Positions 49,509 through 57,347 of a stretch of DNA of 64,000 bases are shown one piece after another. Position 1 is the first letter of the stretch; every line of letters begins with the position of its first letter. The position numbers and the translations under genes are program-made. Location: positions 247,816-311,815 of the forward strand of contig CANKGV010000001.1 of NCBI GenBank assembly GCA_947481575.1, written 5' to 3'. The notes under the pieces were generated by a model. It saw only the letters and a list, made by a program, of their open reading frames with translations, searched no databases and was not told the DNA's origin. This DNA comes from Alphaproteobacteria bacterium. Its GTDB lineage: Bacteria; Pseudomonadota; Alphaproteobacteria; UBA2966; CAIVPW01.

Positions 49509-50492
49509 ATGGCGCTGACGGTCGCCATCCAGATGGACCCGATCGAGTCCATCGACATCGGCGCCGACAGCACCTTTGTGCTGGCGCTGGAGGCGCAGGC
49601 GCGCGGTTACCGGCTGTGGCACTACCTGCCGCGGCATTTGAGCCTGCGCGATGGGCGGGTGACGGCAGTGGCGCGGCCGCTGACCGTGCGGCGCAAGCGC
49701 GGCGACCATTTCACGCTGGGCAAACCGAAAGTCCTGAATGTGGCCGACGCGGACGTGGTGCTGATGCGCCAGGACCCGCCGTTCGACATGGCGTACATCA
49801 CCGCCACCCACATCTTGGAGCACGTGCAACCCGGCACCCTGGTGGTGAACGACCCGGTGCATGTGCGCAACGCGCCGGAAAAGTTGTTCGTGACCCACTT
49901 CCAGGGCGTGATGCCGCCGACTCTGGTGACAGCCGACCGCGCGGCGATTAACGCGTTTCGCTGCGAGCACCGCGACATCATCGTTAAGCCGCTGTACGGC
50001 AATGGCGGCGCCGGCGTGTTCCACATCCGCCCGGACGACGAGAACCTGAACGCGCTGCTCGATTTGTTCACCAGCGTGTCGCGTGAGCCGGTGATCGTGC
50101 AGCGCTACATCCCCGAGGTGCGCAAGGGCGACAAGCGCATCATCGTCATCGACGGCGAGCCGGCCGGCGCGATCCTGCGGGTGCCCGCCAAAGGTGAGGC
50201 GCGCAGCAATTTGCACGCCGGCGGCACCGCCAAGCCGACGACGATTTCGCGCCGCGAGCGCGACATCTGCGCCGTGATCGGACCGGCGCTGCGCGAACGC
50301 GGGCTGCTGTTTGCCGGCATCGACGTGATCGGCGACTACCTGACCGAGATCAACGTGACGTCCCCCACCGGACTGCAGGAAGTGAATCGCTTCAACGGCG
50401 TGAAGCTGGAAGCCCGCGTGTGGGATGCGATTGAAGCGCGGCTGCTAGCTGCGCGCCTTTCCTCCACCGCCAAGCAACGAAAGCGAACGTGA
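49509..50492 (+). CDS. gshB: Glutathione synthetase
   Basis: 327 residues. GshB joins gamma-glutamylcysteine and glycine with [48 protein letters not shown], the ATP-grasp segments ([37 protein letters not shown]) and [16 protein letters not shown] are complete. It overlaps pyrE as GTGA. Confidence 0.97.
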   Translation: MALTVAIQMDPIESIDIGADSTFVLALEAQARGYRLWHYLPRHLSLRDGRVTAVARPLTVRRKRGDHFTLGKPKVLNVADADVVLMRQDPPFDMAYITATHILEHVQPGTLVVNDPVHVRNAPEKLFVTHFQGVMPPTLVTADRAAINAFRCEHRDIIVKPLYGNGGAGVFHIRPDDENLNALLDLFTSVSREPVIVQRYIPEVRKGDKRIIVIDGEPAGAILRVPAKGEARSNLHAGGTAKPTTISRRERDICAVIGPALRERGLLFAGIDVIGDYLTEINVTSPTGLQEVNRFNGVKLEARVWDAIEARLLAARLSSTAKQRKRT

Positions 50493-51049
50493 ATATGCCG
50501 AAGGGTTCCCAGCGCGACCGCCTGCGCGACATCGTCGCGACCAAGTCGCTGAAGAAGGGCGGACCGTTCACGCTCGCCTCTGGTGCGGTCAGCAACTACT
50601 ACTTCAACCTGAAGGAAACGACCCTGGACCCGGAAGGGTCACTGCTGATCGCCGACCTGATTCTGCAAGCGCTGGCCGACCTGCCGTGCGACTACGTCGG
50701 CGGCCTGGAAATGGGCGCGGTGCCGATTGCTGCATGCGTGGCGATGCGCAGCGCGCAGATCGGCAAGCCGATGCCGGCGTTCTACGTGCGCAAAGAAGTG
50801 AAGGGTCACGGCACCAAGCGCCGCATCGACGTGGACCTGCGCAAAGGTGCACGGGTGGCGGTGGTGGAAGACGTGACCACTTCGGGCGGCTCTGCCCTGG
50901 TGGCGATCGAGGCGGTGCGCGAGATTGGCTGTGTACCGGCCGCTGTCGTGGCCGTTCTGGACCGCGAAGAGGGTGCCTCAGCCAAGTTTGCCGCCGCCGG
51001 AATCCCGTTCCGGGCCTTGCTCACGGCCGGAGATTTCGACCTAGGGTAG
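50489..51049 (+). CDS. pyrE: Orotate phosphoribosyltransferase
   Basis: 186 residues from the GTG overlapping the gshB stop; an ATG two codons in (50495) is equally possible. PyrE makes OMP from orotate and PRPP in pyrimidine synthesis. [43 protein letters not shown] and the PRPP loop [15 protein letters not shown] are intact. Confidence 0.96.
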   Translation: MNMPKGSQRDRLRDIVATKSLKKGGPFTLASGAVSNYYFNLKETTLDPEGSLLIADLILQALADLPCDYVGGLEMGAVPIAACVAMRSAQIGKPMPAFYVRKEVKGHGTKRRIDVDLRKGARVAVVEDVTTSGGSALVAIEAVREIGCVPAAVVAVLDREEGASAKFAAAGIPFRALLTAGDFDLG

Positions 51050-51164
51050 CAACTGCCCACCCTGCATACCGGGCGCTGTTCCTGCAAATCTCTTGAGCCT
51101 GGGCCGGTTTTGGCCCAAAAATACACCAAAGCGCGGGGGGAATACTCTCGCGGTGGTAGTGTGC

Positions 51165-51187
51165 TGCCGCCCAAAAATCGGGCGGCA
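51165..51187 (+). promoter_or_regulatory. Hairpin in the luxR leader
   Basis: TGCCGCCC and GGGCGGCA form an 8-bp perfect stem around a 7-base loop, ending 19 bp before the luxR ATG. It could be an operator dyad, an attenuator or a translation control. The rest of the 157-bp pyrE-luxR spacer shows no gene. Confidence 0.4.
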
Positions 51188-51206
51188 TAGGGGCGCGGTC
51201 CAGCTA

Positions 51207-51944
51207 ATGGACGCTAAGGCCAAACACGGCAAGGACTACCAGGAACACATCGACGCGCTACGCGAGGTGCAATCCGTAGCGGCGCTGCGCGACGCGTTTG
51301 CGACGTCGTTGAAGAATCTGGGTGTGAGTTGGTTCACGTACGGCGGCCTGCGCCTGCCTCGCACCGGCCGCACCGACCCCGTGATCATCACCACCTACCC
51401 GGACGAGTGGTCGCGGCACTACAACGAGAACCGCTACTACGAAACGGACGCGGTGGTGCGGTCCGGCTTCCAGAACTTCCTGCCGTTCCGCTGGGACACG
51501 CTGCCGCTGCGGCCGAAGCAGAAGCGCATCATGAGCGAAGCCAGCGAGTTCAAGATCGCCAGCGGGCTGAGCGTGCCGATCCATGGGCCGAGCGGCGAGT
51601 TTGCCCTGCTCAGTGTCGCATCGGAGATGCCCGCGGCGGACTTTGAACGGGTGCTGAACGAGTCGCGGCACCACATTCATGTGATGTCGCTCTACTACCA
51701 CGCCATGATCAACGACATGTTCGCGCCCGACCAGACTGTCGAGGCGATCGAACTATCGCCGCGCGAAGCGGAGGTCCTGTCGTGGACGTCGGAAGGCAAG
51801 ACGGCGTGGGAGATCGGCGAGATCCTGGGAATCTCGGAGCGCACGGTGGTGTTCCACATTGAAAATGCCAAGCAGAAGCTGGGCGTGTTCAACAAGAACC
51901 AAGCCGTGGTGAAGGCAATCATGCTCGGGCTGCTGAAGCCCTGA
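51207..51944 (+). CDS. LuxR-family autoinducer-binding regulator
   Basis: 245 residues from the ATG at 51207 (MDAKAKHGKD...). The N-terminal autoinducer domain has every residue usually invariant in acyl-homoserine-lactone receptors: Trp68, Tyr72, Asp81, Trp96 and Gly120. The HTH has Glu187, Leu191 and Gly197 (LSPREAEVLSWTSEGKTAWEIGEILGISERTVVFHI). It should therefore bind an AHL and activate transcription. luxI lies 119 bp downstream, with a lux box between. Confidence 0.96.
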   Translation: MDAKAKHGKDYQEHIDALREVQSVAALRDAFATSLKNLGVSWFTYGGLRLPRTGRTDPVIITTYPDEWSRHYNENRYYETDAVVRSGFQNFLPFRWDTLPLRPKQKRIMSEASEFKIASGLSVPIHGPSGEFALLSVASEMPAADFERVLNESRHHIHVMSLYYHAMINDMFAPDQTVEAIELSPREAEVLSWTSEGKTAWEIGEILGISERTVVFHIENAKQKLGVFNKNQAVVKAIMLGLLKP

Positions 51945-51983
51945 ACACACCCGTAGCCTGCTGATCTTCCTGGCATTTCCGGG

Positions 51984-52003
51984 GACTGGCAGTTCTTACA
52001 GGC
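51984..52003 (+). promoter_or_regulatory. lux box upstream of luxI
   Basis: GACTGGCAGTTCTTACAGGC has the CT-N12-AG pattern and CTGNCAG-N6-CAG form of LuxR/LasR sites, with dyad symmetry. It ends 60 bp before the luxI ATG, a normal place to overlap the -35 region. It implies positive autoinduction of luxI by the adjacent LuxR. Confidence 0.7.
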
Positions 52004-52063
52004 TCTCTTTCCAACGCCCAACTGGTCCACTAGGCGTGTTCGGGCGGGATGCGGAGGATCGAA

Positions 52064-52702
52064 ATGATCGAGTACGTCACGACTGCCGACGCGCCCGCGT
52101 TCCGCCGCGAACTCGCCGACATGCACCGGCTGCGCTATCGCGTATTCCACGAGCGCCTGGGCTGGGATGTGGCGGTACACGGCGACCAGGAGCGCGACAC
52201 CTTCGATGCGCTGCCGGGAACTTCCTACCTTCTGTATCACGACGCATTCGGGCGCCTGCGCGGTTGCGCGCGCCTGCTGAAGACCACCGGCCCGACGATG
52301 CTGCGGGACGTGTTTCAGGAACTGCTTGCCGGCGCGCCTGCGCCGTCCGCGCCTACGATTTGGGAGAGCACGCGCTTCGCCGTGGACGATGGCGACGGCG
52401 AAACCGTCGCCAACACCGGCACCGGGCGTGTCACCATCGCGCTGTTGGCCGGCATGACCGAAGTTGCGCTCCGCCACGGCATCACCGAAGTCGTTTCGGT
52501 GTGCGACGTGCGCGTGGAGCGCGTGCTGCGCCAGACCGGACTACCGGTGGAGCGCATCGGTGCACCGGTCCGGATCGGCCGGAGCATCACCGTGGCAGGA
52601 CGCTACCGGCCCACACAGGAGGTGCTCGCCGCGCTGTGCCTGCGCGGGCAACTGCCCGCGAGCGTGCTGACCAACGCCGCACGCATCGAGCGCGCCGCCT
52701 AA
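52064..52702 (+). CDS. Acyl-homoserine-lactone synthase (LuxI family)
   Basis: 212 residues from the ATG at 52064, with GGAGG 6 bases upstream. LuxI enzymes make acyl-homoserine lactones from SAM and acyl-ACP (or acyl-CoA). All core residues are at canonical positions: Arg24, Phe28, Trp34, Asp45, Asp48, Arg70 and Glu101-Ser102-x-Arg104 (WESTRF). The acyl chain cannot be read from the sequence. It lies between luxR and a 71-aa ORF. Confidence 0.96.
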   Translation: MIEYVTTADAPAFRRELADMHRLRYRVFHERLGWDVAVHGDQERDTFDALPGTSYLLYHDAFGRLRGCARLLKTTGPTMLRDVFQELLAGAPAPSAPTIWESTRFAVDDGDGETVANTGTGRVTIALLAGMTEVALRHGITEVVSVCDVRVERVLRQTGLPVERIGAPVRIGRSITVAGRYRPTQEVLAALCLRGQLPASVLTNAARIERAA

Positions 52703-52725
52703 GCCTGTCGAGAGGGGATTCGAGG

Positions 52726-52941
52726 ATGACGCTGCACGACCTGCCGACCCGGCGCAAATTGGCGGATGCTGATCGCATCAAGCAGGCGGTGGCGATCAAA
52801 GAGTGCCTGCAGTACCTGCTGCGCGACGCGCTGGAATCCAACCTGCCGATGACCGCGCAGATGATCGGCGTGTCCGCCGAAGCGGTGCTGATGGATTTGG
52901 AAAAGCTCGAACGCCAGCACAAGGAACCGGCGCGGGCCTAG
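52726..52941 (+). CDS. Small protein encoded after luxI, function unknown
   Basis: 71 residues from the ATG at 52726, 23 bp after luxI, with a purine-rich AGAGGGGA about 10 bases upstream. It is charged and mostly helical: RIKQAVAIKECLQYLLRDAL, then AQMIGVSAEAVLMDLEKLER. It has no signal peptide, membrane segment or cysteine cluster. I do not recognise the family. Spacing and strand imply co-transcription with luxI under lux-box control. The double hairpin at 53025-53074 ends this unit. Confidence 0.7.
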   Translation: MTLHDLPTRRKLADADRIKQAVAIKECLQYLLRDALESNLPMTAQMIGVSAEAVLMDLEKLERQHKEPARA

Positions 52942-53024
52942 CAACGAGTCTCCCAAGGGGCGCACACCACCCCTCCTGCCGGACGAGTCTCGGGATTCAG
53001 GCCTCCCATTCGTCCGGTCCGGGT

Positions 53025-53074
53025 CCCGCCCGGCGGTCGCACCCTCCGCCGGGCGGGCCTGGTTCTACCAGGCC
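53025..53074. terminator. Double hairpin between the lux operon and a convergent gene
   Basis: CCCGCCCGGCGG pairs with CCGCCGGGCGGG (53025-53057, 12-bp perfect stem, 9-base loop). GGCCTGG-TTCTA-CCAGGCC overlaps it at 53056-53074. There are no T tracts. It lies between the luxI-operon end and the stop of the convergent oxidoreductase gene, so it may serve both. Confidence 0.6.
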
Positions 53075-53078
53075 AAAC

Positions 53079-53735
53079 CTATTTCCCGCGCACCAGCTTC
53101 AGGTTGAAGTTCGCCGAGCCGAACCGCCGGTAGATGCGCACCCACAGCAAGACGTAAGCCTCGACGCCGCGGGCGGCAGTGATGTCGCCGAGGTCGACGA
53201 TGTCCTCGTCGCGCCAGCCGAACGAGCGCAGCAGTTCGACGGCCTTGGCCTTCGCGCCGTCGTCGTCGCCGCAGATGAACAGGTTATGGGAATCGGCGAG
53301 CGACCGTGGATTCACCATCAGGGGTGCGCCCAGCGTGTTCAGCGTCTTGACCACCTTCGCCGACGGCACGGCCTTCTGCAGCTGTTCGCCGAGCGAATCG
53401 GTGTTGCCGACCGACAGGATCGGGATCGGCCCCTTGGTGAAGTCGAGCGGATTGGAAACGTCGATCAGCACCTTGCCGCGCAACGCCGCCTCGCCCGCCG
53501 AGGTAACCGCAGCGACGCTGCCCTGACCGCTGGTGCAGTTGAACACGATCTCGCCCGCGGTGGCGGCGTCCTTGAAGGTACCGGCCGCGGCGTGTTTACC
53601 CGCCTTCTTCACCCACGCCGCGGCCTTCACGTTGGCCGCGTCGCGCGATCCCATGGTTACGGTGTGGCCGAGCTCGACCAGCTTCGTGCCGATCGTTTCG
53701 CCGACCGTGCCGGTGCCGAGAATCCCGATCTTCAT
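53079..53735 (-). CDS. NADPH-dependent F420 reductase-like oxidoreductase
   Basis: 218 residues. The N-terminal Rossmann motif IGILGTGTVGETIGTKLVELGH, VTMGSRDAANVKA, LIDVSNPLDF and VVKTLNTLG match the F420H2:NADP oxidoreductase-like / NADP-binding family. Proteobacteria lacking F420 carry many such genes whose substrate is unknown. It is convergent with the lux operon. Confidence 0.85.
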   Translation of the reverse strand: MKIGILGTGTVGETIGTKLVELGHTVTMGSRDAANVKAAAWVKKAGKHAAAGTFKDAATAGEIVFNCTSGQGSVAAVTSAGEAALRGKVLIDVSNPLDFTKGPIPILSVGNTDSLGEQLQKAVPSAKVVKTLNTLGAPLMVNPRSLADSHNLFICGDDDGAKAKAVELLRSFGWRDEDIVDLGDITAARGVEAYVLLWVRIYRRFGSANFNLKLVRGK

Positions 53736-53805
53736 TATTGTCTCCGTGCGGTTACAGGCAGATCAAAGTTGAGGCCGGAGCGCTCCAGGTCAAGCCCCGT
53801 CGCGG

Positions 53806-55233
53806 CTATGTGCCCAGCGGCAGGGTGACCCGGACCCGCAGGCCGCCGCCTTCGCGGTCTTCGAAACCGATGTCGCCGCCATGGCCGCGCACCACCGAGC
53901 GGGCGACCGAAAGGCCCAATCCCATGCCGCCGGTTTCCCGGCTGCGCGAGGTCTCCAGGCGGAAGAAGGGGGCGAAGACCTGCTCGCGCTGGCCGGCCGG
54001 AATGCCCGGACCGCGGTCTTCCACCAGCACCACGGTGGTGGCATCGGCCATCGTCAGCCGCACCGTGGCTTCGCCGCCATAGCGGATCGCATTTTCGATC
54101 AGGTTGCTGAACGCGCGCCGTAGCGCAACGGGGCGTCCCTCGATCGGTTGCCGGTCGGGACCGGCATACATCACCCGCTTGCCGGCGTCGGCATAGTCGT
54201 CGCACAGGCTTTGCAACAAGGCCGCGAGGTCGACGCTCTTGCGGGCTTCGGCCACTGCCTCGTCGCGCGCGAACGCCAGCGTCGCTTCCAGCATCGCCAG
54301 CATCTCGTTCAGGTCGTTCTCGGCTTTGCCGCGCTGCTCGTCGTCGTCGATGAATTCCGTACGCAGACGCAGACGGGTCAGGGTGGTGCGCAGATCGTGC
54401 GAGATCGCCGCCATCATCATGGTGCGATCATCGACGAACCGGCGCAGCCGCTCCTGCATGCGGTTAAAGGCCCGCGTCGCACGGCGCACTTCGCCCGAGC
54501 CACCTTCGGGCAGGGGCGGGGCGTAGACATCGGTGCCGAAGCGATCGGCAGCCTCCGCGAAGCGCGAGAGCGGAGCCGCGGTGCGCAGCGCCGCCCACAG
54601 CGCGCCGACGAACACCAACGCGGTAAACGCGAGGAAGAACCCCTGACGCCACGGCGCCGTCGTATCCGTGGGCTCGGGCCGCACTTCGAACACCATGTAC
54701 TGGCCCGGCGGCCCGCCAGGGGTAAGCGGCACCGATACCAACGTGCCGGGGCCGAAGCTGGTTTGGATCAGCCAGATGCCGACCCGGCGATCGCCCAGCG
54801 GGGCCAAGCGCGACGACAGTTCGGCGATCAAGCCGTCCTGGGCCGGGGGCGGCACCGGCGGTGGATTGGGCCGGATCGTGACGCTGAAGAACGGCGTGCT
54901 GACCGCGCGCAGCACATCGCGCCGGGCCGGCGCGGGCGCCGCCTCGTAGAAGCCGACCACGCTGATGACGCGCTGGGCGATGGAGTCCGCCACCAGCGCG
55001 TTGCGCCCGATGGTGTGGTCGTAGATGTAGAACGCCAGCGGAATGCTTTGGGCGACCAGCACCCCCAGCAGCACGATCAGCGTGATGCGGCCCGCCAAGC
55101 TGCCGACCCATTCGCGCCAGCGGCCGATGCGGGCGGGGGCAGGTTCGCGCACGGGCGGCGCCGGCAGCGCGTCGGGAACTCGCGCCGCGATCTCGGACCC
55201 GGAGCGCCCGGCGGGTTCGGCCTGGGTGCTCAC
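53806..55233 (-). CDS. Sensor histidine kinase, EnvZ-like
   Basis: 475 residues from the GTG overlapping the regulator stop as GTGA. Two membrane segments (about 49-70 and 198-217) bracket a periplasmic domain of about 125 residues, rich in Pro. A HAMP region follows. The H-box has His279 in AAISHDLRTTLTRLRLRTEF; position 284 is Thr where EnvZ-type kinases have Pro. N box NLIENAIRYGG, G1 VEDRGPGIP and G2 GGMGLGLSVARS are intact. Signal unknown. Confidence 0.94.
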   Translation of the reverse strand: MSTQAEPAGRSGSEIAARVPDALPAPPVREPAPARIGRWREWVGSLAGRITLIVLLGVLVAQSIPLAFYIYDHTIGRNALVADSIAQRVISVVGFYEAAPAPARRDVLRAVSTPFFSVTIRPNPPPVPPPAQDGLIAELSSRLAPLGDRRVGIWLIQTSFGPGTLVSVPLTPGGPPGQYMVFEVRPEPTDTTAPWRQGFFLAFTALVFVGALWAALRTAAPLSRFAEAADRFGTDVYAPPLPEGGSGEVRRATRAFNRMQERLRRFVDDRTMMMAAISHDLRTTLTRLRLRTEFIDDDEQRGKAENDLNEMLAMLEATLAFARDEAVAEARKSVDLAALLQSLCDDYADAGKRVMYAGPDRQPIEGRPVALRRAFSNLIENAIRYGGEATVRLTMADATTVVLVEDRGPGIPAGQREQVFAPFFRLETSRSRETGGMGLGLSVARSVVRGHGGDIGFEDREGGGLRVRVTLPLGT

Positions 55234-55946
55234 TGGCGGGCGACCTCAGGCGCGAACACGTAGCCGCCGCCGCGCACCGTTTTGATGCGCGCCGGTTCCC
55301 GCGGGTCGTCTTCGATCTTGCGGCGCAGGCGGCTGATCTGCACATCGATGCTGCGGTCGAACGGGACGGTTTCGCGCCCCCGGGTAATATCGAGCAGTTG
55401 GTCGCGCGTGAGCACGCGGTGCGGCCGCTCCACCAGCGCAACCAAGAGATCGTATTCGCCCGAGGTCAGCGGCACGAGGGCGCCATCGGGGCGATACAGC
55501 TCGCGGCGTTCGGTATCGAGGCGCCAGCCTTCAAAGGTGATGGTGCCGCGCGCAACATCCGGCGCGGCAGCGGCGGCTTCGGCGCGGCGCAACACGGCGC
55601 GAATGCGCGCCAGCAACTCCCGCGGATTGAACGGTTTGGCGAGGTAGTCGTCGGCGCCCATCTCCAAGCCGATGATGCGATCGGTTTCCTCACCCACGGC
55701 GGTGAGCATGATCACCGGCATCGCCGAGGTGCTGCGCAGCCAGCGGCACAGTGCCAGCCCGTCTTCGCCCGGCAGCATTACATCGAGCACCACGAGATCG
55801 AACCGGCCGGATTCCAGCGCCTTGCGCATGTCGCGGCCATCGGCGGCGGCGCTGACGCGGTAGCCGTGCTTGCGCAGGAACCGGGACAGGAGATCCCGGA
55901 TCTCGCGGTCGTCGTCCACCACCAGGATGTGCGGCAAAGTTTCCAT
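55230..55946 (-). CDS. OmpR-family response regulator
   Basis: 238 residues from the ATG at 55946 (METLPHILVVDDD...). The receiver has the acidic DDD at 11-13, phospho-acceptor Asp55 (LVVLDVMLPGEDG) and Lys in AKPFNPRELLARI. The winged-helix output domain reads LTSGEYDLLVALVERPHRVLTRDQLL and SIDVQISRLRRKIEDDP. It is the partner of the kinase encoded next. Two GTnACAG-type repeats in the divergent spacer (55993-56035) may be its target. Confidence 0.95.
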   Translation of the reverse strand: METLPHILVVDDDREIRDLLSRFLRKHGYRVSAAADGRDMRKALESGRFDLVVLDVMLPGEDGLALCRWLRSTSAMPVIMLTAVGEETDRIIGLEMGADDYLAKPFNPRELLARIRAVLRRAEAAAAAPDVARGTITFEGWRLDTERRELYRPDGALVPLTSGEYDLLVALVERPHRVLTRDQLLDITRGRETVPFDRSIDVQISRLRRKIEDDPREPARIKTVRGGGYVFAPEVARQ

Positions 55947-55992
55947 GAGCCTGAATATAGGCGGGACCGCGTTCCCGCGCGCCGGGCAGTTC

Positions 55993-56035
55993 GTGACAGA
56001 TCGCAACGGGCGGGGGCGGCGTAACAGTCCGTTAC
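55993..56035. promoter_or_regulatory. Paired 15-bp repeats in the spacer before the response regulator
   Basis: GTGACAGATCGCAAC (55993-56007) and GTAACAGTCCGTTAC (56021-56035) are similar 15-mers (10 of 15), 28 bp apart, the second an inverted repeat GTAAC-N5-GTTAC. OmpR-type regulators bind such tandem sites. They lie between the divergent regulator and small exported-protein genes and could control both. Confidence 0.4.
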
Positions 56036-56140
56036 CAAATGGGGCTGCTCCGGACATGCCCGGGAAACATTGACCCCTTAGGTATTGCCATGCGCGGCCA
56101 GCACCCGCGTCCGACTTTGCAGCACACCAAGGAGCCCATC

Positions 56141-56446
56141 ATGAACGTCAAGAACCGGACCATCGCCGCCGTTGCCGCCATTGCGGTTTCGTTTGCCTCG
56201 ATCGCCGCCGCGTCCGCCGCCGTGATCGTCCCCGCGACCTACGTGCAGGGCACTTTGACCGCGGTCGACACCGCGAAGAACACGATCGCCATCGACGGCA
56301 CTACCTACGCGGCCGACCGTACCGTCGACCTGCAGGGCCACATCGGCGACGACGTCGCCGTGACGCTGATGACCGTCAACGGCAAGGTCAGCGCGCAGTG
56401 GGTTGAGCCTTCGGTCGGCACCGACGACACGACGGTCACTGAGTAG
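56141..56446 (+). CDS. Small exported protein, DUF1344-like
   Basis: 101 residues from the ATG at 56141, with AGGAG 6 bases upstream. A signal peptide ends near ASA-AVIV. The mature part is a single small beta-rich domain (VQGTLTAVDTAKNTIAIDGTTYAADRTV, IGDDVAVTLMTVNGKV), like DUF1344 OB-type proteins. A similar gene lies at 63405. It is divergent from the response regulator. Function unknown. Confidence 0.75.
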   Translation: MNVKNRTIAAVAAIAVSFASIAAASAAVIVPATYVQGTLTAVDTAKNTIAIDGTTYAADRTVDLQGHIGDDVAVTLMTVNGKVSAQWVEPSVGTDDTTVTE

Positions 56447-56465
56447 CTTTCTACCATCTCCCCGT

Positions 56466-56489
56466 GGGGGGCCGGAAACCCGGCCCCCC
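56466..56489 (+). terminator. Terminator after the small exported protein
   Basis: GGGGGGCCGG pairs with CCGGCCCCCC (10 bp, 4-base loop), 19 bp beyond the stop codon. No T tract follows. It lies 48 bp before the EF-hand gene. Confidence 0.6.
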
Positions 56490-56537
56490 GATCGGGCAAC
56501 GCAGCAAGGCTACGGGGGCATACCAGGAGTGAGGATC

Positions 56538-57209
56538 ATGAATCGTAGTTTGTTGATTGTGGGTACCGCCGCCGCCGTGACGCTAGGGACCGCATTTGCC
56601 GGTTCCGCGATCGCCCAGGAATTCCGTGGCCGCGGGCCGATGCCGATGCCGCCGCAGATGCAGCAGCAAATGCCGCAGATGCGCCCCAACATGCAGATGC
56701 CGCAAGGACCGCAACAGCGCGGACCGAACCAGCCGCAGGCGCAAGTTCAGACCCGCCAGGGTCCTTCGGCCGCCGGCTTGTTCGACGCGTTCGACACCAA
56801 CAAGGACGGCACGCTGACCCAGGACGAGATCAACACCGCGCGCAATGACCGCCTGAAGCAGTTCGACAAGAGCGGCGACGGCAAGCTGTCGATCGAGGAG
56901 TACTCGGCGCTGTGGCTGGACGCCATGCACAAGGACATGGTGCGGCAGTTCCAGGGCCACGACGTGAACGGCGACGGCCAGGTTACGACCGAAGAGTTCG
57001 ACGCGCCCTACAAGGACGCCGTGAGGCGCCTGGACCGCAACGGCGACGCCAAGTTGAACGCCGAGGACACCCAACGTCCGGTCATCCAGGCCGCGCCGCA
57101 GCAACCGCAGCAAGGTCCGGCGCAGCGGCAGGCACCTGGGCCGCGCCGTGGTGCTCCGACCAATGCTCCCGGCGCACCGGCAGGCGCACCGGCCGGGCAG
57201 GCGATCTGA
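56538..57209 (+). CDS. Exported EF-hand calcium-binding protein
   Basis: 223 residues from the ATG at 56538. Signal peptide to about residue 26 (AIAQ-EF). A Met/Gln/Pro-rich spacer (30-75) precedes four EF-hand loops: DTNKDGTLTQDE (86-97), DKSGDGKLSIEE (110-121), DVNGDGQVTTEE (142-153) and DRNGDAKLNAED (166-177), the last with Ala at loop position 6 where Gly is usual. A Pro/Gln/Ala-rich tail follows. It probably binds calcium in the periplasm; its partner is unknown. Confidence 0.9.
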   Translation: MNRSLLIVGTAAAVTLGTAFAGSAIAQEFRGRGPMPMPPQMQQQMPQMRPNMQMPQGPQQRGPNQPQAQVQTRQGPSAAGLFDAFDTNKDGTLTQDEINTARNDRLKQFDKSGDGKLSIEEYSALWLDAMHKDMVRQFQGHDVNGDGQVTTEEFDAPYKDAVRRLDRNGDAKLNAEDTQRPVIQAAPQQPQQGPAQRQAPGPRRGAPTNAPGAPAGAPAGQAI

Positions 57210-57266
57210 ACGGAAACGACTCGTTACAGTACGGCCGGTTGTACCCCCGCCCGGTCGTACCCACTT

Positions 57267-57297
57267 CCCAGGGGCGCGTCCTCCCCGCGCCCCTGGG
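57267..57297 (+). terminator. Terminator after the EF-hand gene
   Basis: CCCAGGGGCGCG pairs with CGCGCCCCTGGG (12-bp perfect stem, 7-base loop), 57 bp after the stop codon and 50 bp before the HtrA start. AGTACTTCTT follows. It should largely separate the two transcripts. Confidence 0.65.
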
Positions 57298-57347
57298 AGT
57301 ACTTCTTGAGGGCCTAGCCCCCGAACGTGAACTTTGAGGTGACGAAC

